Origin: Ciona intestinalis
Lineage: Eukaryota > Chordata > Ascidiacea > Phlebobranchia > Cionidae
Assembly: GCF_000224145.3 (NCBI RefSeq)
Contig: NC_020172.2
Span: 6,061,160 to 6,125,159 of the forward strand
DNA length: 64,000 bases
Direction of reading: 5' to 3'
Below the pieces are notes generated by a model. It ran no database searches. It had not been told where the DNA came from and saw only the letters and a list, made by a program, of their open reading frames with translations. The position numbers and the translations under genes are program-made. Each line of letters opens with the position of its first letter. Within the stretch, counting starts at the first letter, position 1. Below, piece after piece: positions 57,401 through 64,000 of the stretch.

Positions 57401-60400
57401 TGGTGTATACTATATATGGCTGTCGTCCTACAGAATATTTGCGATACCGGGTTCAAGGCTCTACGCTGCTACCATTGTGGGCGTATGTGTCCTTGGGCAA
57501 GACATTTAACGGCAATTGCTTCCAACCCAGTGGTCACTAATGAGTTGTAGCACCCTGGTGTTGGGCAATTTGCCAACCATCGCCTTAACCCCATACCTCA
57601 CCCATATCAACAACACTGGTTACCCCAGGTGCCCCCCCTGGAAAGAGGGTTATCATCTTCGTTGACGACTTAAACATGCCTAAGCTCGATCGATACGGAA
57701 GTCAGCCCCCCATCGAACTACTTCGTCAATATCAAGATTTTGGGGGTTTGTATGATCGGGAGAAGATGTTTTGGAAGGTATGATGTCATAATAAACAACA
57801 TGATGTCATAGTGGCACGATTTCTCTATTTACCCGTTCTTGATTCTTTGTTATTTTAATTATTCTGGACTTTGTTACTGTAATCAAAGAGATAAATAATT
57901 TGAAAATAATAAATGAAATAAAATATTATAGTGATAAAAATGTCTGTTAAAACTGATGACATCACAATGGTGACTGTTAGGTGATCAAAGACGTGACAAT
58001 CGCATCAGCGTGTGCTCCCCCCGGTGGTGGAAGAAACAACGTAACTCCCAGGTTTATTCGTCACTTTGGGATGTTCTCACTCCCCTCCCCATCCGAGTTC
58101 AATCTCAAAACAATTTTCAACGTGAGTTGGTTGATAAATATGTTGTTGCTGCCAGGTGTATTATACGTCAAACAGAATAGAGTTCTGTTCCTGCTTTATT
58201 GCTTAACAGCAAACCCCGATGGCGTCTTGTTGTATGGCAGACGAAACATCAGTCCTTTGGGATCTCAAACAAATAATTGCAAGGAGATCTTTTCACATTT
58301 CAATTTGTTTAAATCTACCTACATGGTAGCTTTTAAGCGAGCACGTGGTGTATGACGCTTGCCCCATAGCCGACAAACCCCCCGTCACCCCCACCCATAT
58401 TAACCCTCCCACCCACGCAGGCGATCATGGGTGGCTTCCTCGCCGACTTCCCCACAGCAGTGAAGCAAGCCTCTACTAATATAGTTGACGCAGCCATTGA
58501 GATATACGGACGAATGTCGACCGACCTGCTACCAACACCCACCAAGTCACATTATGTATTCAACCTCAGGGATTTATCTAAGTGTGTGCAAGGGATCATG
58601 AGAGCTGATTCCGGGGTCATAAGAGAACAGGTATGATGTCATAATGTACTGCAATGATGTCATAATGTAATGCAATGATGTCATAAAGGATATATCGAAA
58701 GATTTTATAACTTTACATTTTTTTAAATTACTAAAAATATTGTTTATAATTTAATTGTGAGTTTAGACACCTTAATTTCTGTTTATGACATCACAACCAC
58801 AATGTTTATGACATCACACAGGTCCATATCTTCCAATTATTCTGTCACGAAGCACTTCGAGTTTTTCACGATCGTCTCATCAACTCTGACGATAAAAATT
58901 ATTTTTACGCGATATTATCGGAGATGGCTAGCAAGCATTTCGGACAAACTGTAAGTTTCATAGAAATAATATATTATTTAATTAATTACGAACATTTTAC
59001 CCAATCTGTTTAAAGTTTTATGGAAATATTATATTAATGAACCAACCACACGGATCCACTAGGTGGAGGCGGAGCAGTTTGTGACGAAACCGATTTTGTT
59101 CGGAGATTATTTGAAAGTTGGAGCTCCTAAAGAAGAAAGGGTGTATGATATATTGACTGACAGGTAGGTGGGGTGTTAGTGTGGGGTTTTGACCTCTAGT
59201 AACCTTTGACCCCAAGCAACCTTTGGCCCCAAGTAACTTTTGACCTCAAGTAACTTTCGACCCCAAGTAACTTTCGACCCCAAGTAACTTTTGACCTCAA
59301 GTAACTTTTGACCCCAAGTAACTTTTGACCCCAAGTAACCTTTGACTCCAATCAACTTTAATCCCCAAGTAACCTTTGACCCCAAGCAACCTTTGACCCC
59401 AAGTAACTTTTGACCTCAAGTAACTTTCGACCCCAAGTAGCTTTCGACCCAAGTAACTTTTGACCTCAAGTAACCTTTGACCCCAAGTAACTTTCGACCC
59501 CAAGTAACTTTTGACCTCAAGTAACTTTTGACCCCAAGTAACTTTTGACTCCAAGTAACCTTTGACCCCAAGTAACCCCCTATATACCCCAGGATTGACA
59601 AAGTGAAGTCGGTCATCGAAGATTACCTCGACGATTACAACATGTCATCACCCAAAGAGATGAAACTCGTTTTCTTCCAAGATGCAATCGAACATATATC
59701 GAGGATAGTTCGTATGATTGTCACTCAACGTGGTAACGCCTTATTGGTTGGTGTTGGGGGGTGTGGCAAGCAGTCTCTAACCCGATTGGCTTGTCATATG
59801 TGTGGATACCAATGCATACAGATAGAGTTGACGCGAGGTTATAATTACGATTCATTTCATGAAGATTTGCGGAACGTTTACCGCATCGCGGGTGTGGAAG
59901 GAAAGGACACGGTGTTTCTGTTCACCGATACGCAGGTCATTATATGGGTTGGCTATCATAAAGTAGGAATGGGGAATATACTGCTCAGTAGTTGACTAAT
60001 GGGTTGTCCAAATTATCAGCCATACATAAAAACAATCACCCACAAAGTTACATACATTGTAACTCGTAAGCTGGCATAATTTTCTTTACTGTTTCTATGA
60101 TTTATTGACAAGGAAAAACACTTAAGTACCTACTCATGACATCATAACCACTTTCAATATGACATCACAACCACTTTCATTATGACACAACAATACAGCA
60201 ACAATATGAACAACCTATACCAAGTGGCTCGTTGGTCTAGGGGTATGATTCTCGCTTTGGGTGCGAGAGGTCCCGGGTTCAAATCCCGGACGAGCCCTTG
60301 TTTTATCTTTCAAAGAAATTTTCTGGCGATTGTTTGTTTGTGATCTTAATGGACCAAAAAGGCCTCGAGACTTGATCTGTCACCATTGTGGGCGTATGTG

Positions 60401-63400
60401 TCCTTGGTCAAGACACTTAACGACAAACCCTGGTGATGTTTCGCGGTATGGCAGATAAAATGTCGGTCCTTTATGATCACAAAACAAACAATTGGCCAAA
60501 AATCTTTTCCCACCCTAATATACAAGTTTTTCATTGTCCAAGAAACTATATACTTATATTCATGTGATGTCTCAACTTCCAGATCGTCCAAGAAGAATTT
60601 CTCGAAGACATCAACAACATTCTCAACTCCGGGGAAGTCCCCAACTTATTTGAGAAAGATGAGTTAGAGCAAGTGTTGGCAGCGATACGTCCGTTGGCTA
60701 AAGAAGCCGGAATTCCTGAGGGAGATAGAGATGGGGTGTTCCAACATTTCATCGCAAGGTGGGTGGGGTTGTAGGGAATTGGAAATGGGGTTGTGAGTAT
60801 AAGGATGGGGGGATAATTATTACAACGGAAGGTGGAGTTATTTGTTTTGGGGGTTAACGGAAATGAGGTTGGGTCTGGTTTCCAACCCTTCAACTTTAAT
60901 TTAGGTAAAATGTTTTAATACAGTTGTCCATAAGCATTGTGATTGTGGTAGATTGCTTAATATGGGCGGCCGATGCATATGCACTGTGTTTGATTGTTAT
61001 ATAATAGAGGTTACATTGTCTGGTCGTAAGTGTTGACAATGTGACATCACAAGTACCATTATGACACAACAATACAGCAACAATATGAACAACTTATACC
61101 AAGTGGCTCGTTGGTCTAGGGGTATGATTCTCGCTTTGGGTGCGAGAGGTCCCGGGTTCAAATCCCGGACGAGCCCTTGTTTTATCTTTCAAAGAAATCT
61201 TTTTTATATGTTATCATAATAAATTAATACTGTTTGTGTCCTTGGTCAATACAACTCATGGCAATTACTCCAACCCAGTGGTCACTAATGAGTTGTCTAA
61301 ATTGTGGCCATACATAAAAACCACAAAGTTACACACTTAGTAACTCGTAAGCATCCCCCTTATATTTTCGTTAACCCCCTCCTCCATACAGAGTCCGTCA
61401 AAACCTACACATAGTATTATGCATGTCCCCTGTGGGTGATTCGTTCCGTGCTCGGTGTCGGATGTTTCCGTCGCTCGTCAACTGCTGCACCATCGACTGG
61501 TATGTTGTTTCTATGGATATGATAGAAATGTCATCATCAAACCATTATAAGTGGTGTAGAAAGTTATTATATGATGTCTATATTATATATGGGTGAGGTC
61601 CTTGTCAAAAAAGTTGAATTAAGGGCAGAGTTTGCCCATTATCTCAGACTGCCTATGTTAACAACATGACCATTGTCATGACTTCCTGGACTTTATCTGC
61701 AACACAATATAATATGATCCCCTATGAAACAGAACACCCATGTTATAACCCGCCATCCTTCCATAGGTTTGTACAATGGCCCGAAGACGCGTTACTTAGC
61801 GTTGCACAAAACTTCCTCGGACCTGTGCATGAGTTGGAGGACGACATGAAACAAACAATCTCTAAGATTTGCGTCGAGATTCATACGAGTGTTAATGTGA
61901 TGGCCGAGAAGTGAGCATAGATATCTTATAATTTACATAGATATCTTTTAATTTACATAGATATCTTTTAATAGGATAAATATATTATAGAGACATTTTC
62001 GTCGCTTTGATTTAAAAAAATGATTGTTTACCAAAGTTTCCGACTTTCCATTGGATTCAGAAGTAACGGAATACATAGATATCTTATACAATTATTAACT
62101 TGTGTTTGCCTCTGTGATTACGATATCGAAGATTAGAGCAAACTTAATTTTATTTCAACGTTTTTACAAATCAACAGTCGATAAAACATGCTAACTGTTA
62201 AAACCAAAGAAGCAAGGTCACCACATTTTTAAACAAACATTATCACTTTGCCCCTCATATATTAAACCTCCGCAACCCCCCCAGGTTTTACAAGGAGCTA
62301 CGTCGGCATTATTACACGACACCCACCTCGTACTTGGAACTCATCAACCTTTACCTTGGGATGCTGGGCGAAAAGAAGCGACAACTTGTGACCGCTCGTG
62401 ATCGGTTCAAGGTTCGTTGGGGCAAACTTTATAAACACAGGGGAGCAGGGATAGTTAGACACACAATCCTGTGAAACAAATCTAACTTATTGTAATGTTT
62501 ACTGATTAATGCCGTGCAGAAACTCAAGGGTTGGCCTGCCCACCCTGCCACCCCAGGTTTGGCGACATGACACCCCAACTTGAGTGACATTAAATGTTTA
62601 AACCACATAGGGGATTAAGTAAACTACTTGAATTGAAAGACCGACTTAAACACACCCGGCCCTAACATTCTGTACACCACACATAGAAACGTATGCGTTA
62701 AAATATTTCATTAATGTTTAATCCACAGACTGGTTTAAGCAAACTCCTTGAGACGAACGACCTTGTGGATTCGATGCAAGAAGAGCTGACGGCCCTCGAA
62801 CCAGAGTTGAAGAGGAAGAGTGGGGAGACGGAGGTGCTGATGGAGAAGTTGTCGGTGGACCAGGAGAAAGCTGATCAGGTTGGGGGGTGTGGATGTATAT
62901 GGGGTGTTATAACTTGAGTATTAAACATAACATGAACATTTATCCCTTCGAAGACGACAGCGAAGATCAAATTAATTAAAACAATAAAGAGAAGGGAATT
63001 TGCAGCAAAACCACAGTCGTTAAAACACGCTATGGGTAAAACTACTTTAAAAACACCATAGCAAACTGCCTATAACGACAAGACTAAATATTTTTACCTA
63101 ATTTATGATTATGACATCATCAACCATATTATGACATCACAGGTGCGTAAAGTAGTCCTAGAAGACGAAGCCGTAGCTAAAGTGAAAGCAGAGGAAACGC
63201 AAGCCATCGCCGATGACGCACAGAAAGATTTAGACGATGCTCTTCCTATATTATCGGCTGCCAATAAAGCACTAGATGCGCTGGACAAAAGTGATATCGC
63301 CGAGATTAAAGTCTTCGCTAAACCCCCCGATATGGTGATGACTGTCATGGAAACGGTTAGAATCTAACGTCTGTTATAACTTCGTATCTTTGCTTAATAT

Positions 63401-63834
63401 AGTGAGGAGTAAACATCAGTTAATACGAAAAGGGGAAAAACATATTTATATTTAATTGGAAGTAAGAAGCGTGGTCGCTACACCAAGCAGACAAACAACG
63501 AGCCATTTATGTTTAATTATTCCCAAGTTAAACTTTTAATAAAAGTGTGCGACACGAAACAATCCATAAAGATTATGATAAAAAAACATTTGAGAAAAGT
63601 GCATACCATACTTATGACATCACTACCCCCATTATGACATCACTCCCCCAACAATAGGTATGCATTCTGCTCAACTCGAAGCCAGACTGGGCGTCGGCCA
63701 AAACGCTTCTTGGAGATCCAACATTCCTCAAGAGGTTACTGGATTACGACAAGGATAATATCGCGCAGAAGATTTTGAACAAACTGACCAAATATATCAA
63801 TAACCCCGACTTTGTGCCCGAGAAAGTAGAAAGG
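36480..63834 (+). CDS. DNAH6: axonemal dynein heavy chain 6 (DNAH6), 5' part, 56 exons; continues beyond the window
   Basis: Inner-arm dynein motor of motile cilia. The 56 exons sum to 2,920 codons with no frame break. First exons 36480-36570, 36944-37125, 37582-37788, 38035-38204, 38520-38717. Tail segments match DNAH6: [62 protein letters not shown] (linker), [13 protein letters not shown] [19 protein letters not shown]. Motor: AAA1 at exon 52240 with P-loop GPAGTGKT (about residue 1518) and [13 protein letters not shown]2 at exon 54051 with GPTGGGKT (about 1798); AAA3 across 56825/57136 with GGTGVGKS (about 2142) and [17 protein letters not shown]4 in exon 59593 with GVGGCGKQS (about 2495) and [24 protein letters not shown] and [16 protein letters not shown] lead to stalk helix CC1 (exons 62729 and 63143, [20 protein letters not shown]). 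The last exon, 63658-63834, is in the microtubule-binding region ([17 protein letters not shown]). AAA5, AAA6 and the C-terminus are beyond the window. DNAH3/7/12 are less similar alternatives. Confidence 0.93.
37126..37428. repeat. 25-bp minisatellite starting at a DNAH6 splice donor
   Basis: About twelve copies of TGGAATGGTGTTTCTATGTT plus TGAAG run from the first intron base after the donor at 37125. Each copy carries the TTTCTATG motif found at many intron ends here. Confidence 0.92.
37440..37550 (+). repeat. dispersed repeat family (TTTTAACGACTGTC...ATTCGAAGAGATAAATAA)
   Basis: Non-coding element of about 100 bases with blocks CATAGCGTGTTTTAACGACTG, TTTTGCTGCTAATTCCCTTC, TCTTCGTTGTTTTAATTAA and GATCTTCGCTATCGTATTCG. 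Other copies: 29275-29345, 39110-39190, 39835-39905, 41670-41770, 48480-48600, 48825-48870, 49725-49830, 51755-51850, 54900-54980, 56440-56545 (this orientation) and 1-60, 16440-16510, 17760-17880, 28385-28435, 35740-35815, 62945-63045 (reverse). Confidence 0.75.
40205..41040 (-). repeat. 98-bp satellite array 1 with 294-bp higher-order period
   Basis: Eight units in DNAH6 intron 9, spaced 97-98 bases, each with the blocks ATAACACGGGTGTTCTGTT, AAGTTACCACGTATGTAACT and CCTCGCATGGTGGGGCAAC. Variants recur every third unit: the segments at 40412 and 40706 (294 bases apart) are nearly identical. The array ends in the body of the SINE-like element (GGTGATTGTTTTTCATACATG). Apparent ORFs such as the one starting [17 protein letters not shown] are repeat artefacts. 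Confidence 0.93.
43295..43482. other. assembly gap (188 N) in a DNAH6 intron
   Basis: Flanked by G-rich intron sequence (GGTTGTGGGGTTGGTGGGG units). The exons on either side (43031-43158 and 43758-43902) join in frame, so no exon need be missing. Confidence 0.99.
44542..44591. other. assembly gap (50 N, probably unknown length)
   Basis: Lies in the DNAH6 intron between exons 44123-44377 and 44723-44872, which join in frame. Confidence 0.99.
44873..44992. repeat. 20-bp minisatellite at a DNAH6 donor
   Basis: Six copies of TTATTTCTATGGTTGGTATG (or TTATTACTATGG...) begin immediately after the donor at 44872. The TTTCTATG core is shared with the minisatellite at 37126. Confidence 0.92.
45028..45186 (-). 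repeat. short TIR element, copy 10
   Basis: In a DNAH6 intron. The ends are GGGGCAAACTTATAAAAAC and CCCCAGGTTTGGCGCC; the right end lies 27 bases before the exon at 45213. Confidence 0.78.
45427..46760 (+). repeat. 98-bp satellite array 2 with 196-bp period and a 471-bp duplication
   Basis: Forward-oriented SINE-like element whose 98-bp tail unit is repeated at least a dozen times in DNAH6 intron 18. Two unit types alternate (CACCCGTG... with GCGAGGATA, CACCCATGG... with GCAAAGATA), giving a 196-base period. The block starting AAAATATATTTTGGCAATTG at 45427 recurs at 45898, so head plus four units are duplicated. A 50-N gap (46672-46721) interrupts it. Confidence 0.93.
46672..46721. other. 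assembly gap (50 N) inside satellite array 2
   Basis: Placed within a unit of the 98-bp array; true length unknown because the array is repetitive. Confidence 0.99.
47222..47418. repeat. 18-bp minisatellite ATGACCTCTTATAACCTC
   Basis: About eleven near-perfect tandem copies in a DNAH6 intron, ending 15 bases before the acceptor of the exon at 47433. Each copy contains TGACCT. Confidence 0.93.
49505..49573. repeat. small fold-back element (22-bp arms)
   Basis: The left arm TCTCATCTAACACTAAGGATGG is the reverse complement of the right arm (ACCATCATCAGTGTTAGATGAGA) with three mismatches, separated by a 24-base loop. In a DNAH6 intron. Confidence 0.8.
53789..53875. repeat. three-copy repeat after a DNAH6 donor
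   Basis: About 24-base units of the form TAACCCTAGGTCAGTGACCTC begin 16-20 bases after the donor at 53788. Confidence 0.7.
54363..54667 (+). repeat. three 98-bp units attached to a SINE-like element
   Basis: The element body (GTGAGCGTATGTGTTCTTGG ... CCAACCCAGTGGTCACTAAT) starts near 54235 and its tail unit is repeated three times here. Confidence 0.82.
59176..59590. repeat. 17-bp minisatellite (GACCCCAAGTAACTTTT)
   Basis: About 24 tandem copies with substitutions (CTTTCGACCCC, CCTTTGACCCC, CTTTTGACCTC) fill almost the whole intron between DNAH6 exons 59063-59163 and 59593-59934. The minus-strand ORFs over it (YLGSKVTWG repeats) are artefacts. Confidence 0.93.
60226..60297 (+). tRNA. tRNA-Pro (anticodon TGG), copy 1
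   Basis: 72 bases folding as a cloverleaf: acceptor GGCTCGT/ACGAGCC with discriminator C; A box GGTCTAGGGGTATGATT; anticodon stem CTCGC/GCGAG with loop TTTGGGT (anticodon TGG); T arm CCCGG-GTTCAAAT-CCCGG (B box GGTTCAAATCC). A T-rich Pol III terminator (TTGTTTTATC) follows. No intron. Same strand as DNAH6, in its intron before exon 60583. Confidence 0.96.
61105..61176 (+). tRNA. tRNA-Pro (anticodon TGG), copy 2
   Basis: Identical 72-base gene, 879 bases downstream in the next DNAH6 intron. Flanks are also duplicated: about 45 bases upstream (ACAACAATACAGCAACAATA ...) and about 25 downstream (TTGTTTTATCTTTCAAAGAA) match copy 1, so it is a recent segmental copy rather than an RNA-mediated one. 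Confidence 0.96.
62418..62569 (-). repeat. short TIR element, copy 11
   Basis: In a DNAH6 intron, starting a few bases after the donor at 62412. Confidence 0.78.
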
Positions 63835-64000
63835 GTGAGGTTTGATGTTGGTACCTTTGGGTGTTGGGGTAATGGGGTTATCCCAGGTCTTATGTGTGCC
63901 TATGTTTTATGTGGATAATTAAGGCCAGAACTTGGCACATTACCCCAACACCCATGCTGTTTATATACATCATTTATGTGTAGGCAATAGTTGTGCCCGT
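63835..64000. other. intron sequence at the window end
   Basis: Begins with donor GTGAGG and contains the repeat phrase GTGTTGGGGTAATGGG and its inverse. An AG at 63983-63984 is followed by GCAATAGTTGTGCCCGT, which does not resemble the expected next DNAH6 segment, so I do not call an exon. Confidence 0.5.

Noticed and set aside
59176-59616. Minus-strand ORFs with repeated [16 protein letters not shown]
   Set aside because: Product of the 17-bp minisatellite (three units = 51 bases = 17 codons) within a DNAH6 intron.

Overview
The window looks like a compact invertebrate chordate genome, most likely an ascidian of the Ciona type. The evidence is short introns (mostly 150-500 bp), small intergenic spaces, AT-rich non-coding DNA, and coding exons whose translations match animal protein families. 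The species call is inference. All gene models below were spliced by hand: every exon boundary quoted has an AG/GT flank and keeps the reading frame, and for six of the seven genes the summed exon lengths divide by three. The seventh, the gene at 4705-17093, is interrupted by gaps.

Layout. (1) 506-3478 (+), a BSD-domain protein of the BSDC1 family. (2) 4705-17093 (+), a large disordered Q/P/R-rich protein I cannot name, broken by two assembly gaps. (3) 18070-18726 (-), a small UPF0449 (C19orf25-like) protein. (4) 19438-24751 (+), the splicing factor SLU7. (5) 24973-30393 (-), SPAG16/PF20, an axonemal central-apparatus WD-repeat protein, convergent with SLU7. (6) 30921-36087 (-), an ankyrin-repeat and SOCS-box protein of the ASB2/14/15/18 type. 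(7) 36480 to beyond the end (+), the axonemal inner-arm dynein heavy chain DNAH6. The window holds 56 exons and 2,920 codons of it, from the N-terminus through AAA1-AAA4 and stalk helix CC1 into the microtubule-binding region. Two tRNA-Pro(UGG) genes lie in DNAH6 introns. Five runs of N mark assembly gaps.

SPAG16 and DNAH6 both serve motile cilia. ASB and DNAH6 start head to head 392 bp apart. UPF0449 and SLU7 are also divergent (711 bp), while SLU7 and SPAG16 end 221 bp apart.

The most unusual content is repetitive. A short near-palindrome, TGATGTCATAAT / ATTATGACATCA, sits in opposite orientations at the two ends of many introns. It often supplies the 3' splice site itself (ATTATGACATCACAG) and has also expanded inside a BSDC1 coding exon. 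In the ASB gene and its flanks the same element appears as CpG-containing TGACGTCA, which suggests CpG decay elsewhere. A second intron-edge motif (ATATCTATG / TTTCTATG), G-runs after donors, a short terminal-inverted-repeat element of about 150 bp, a SINE-like repeat whose 98-bp tail has amplified into arrays with 196- and 294-bp higher-order periods, and several minisatellites fill the introns.
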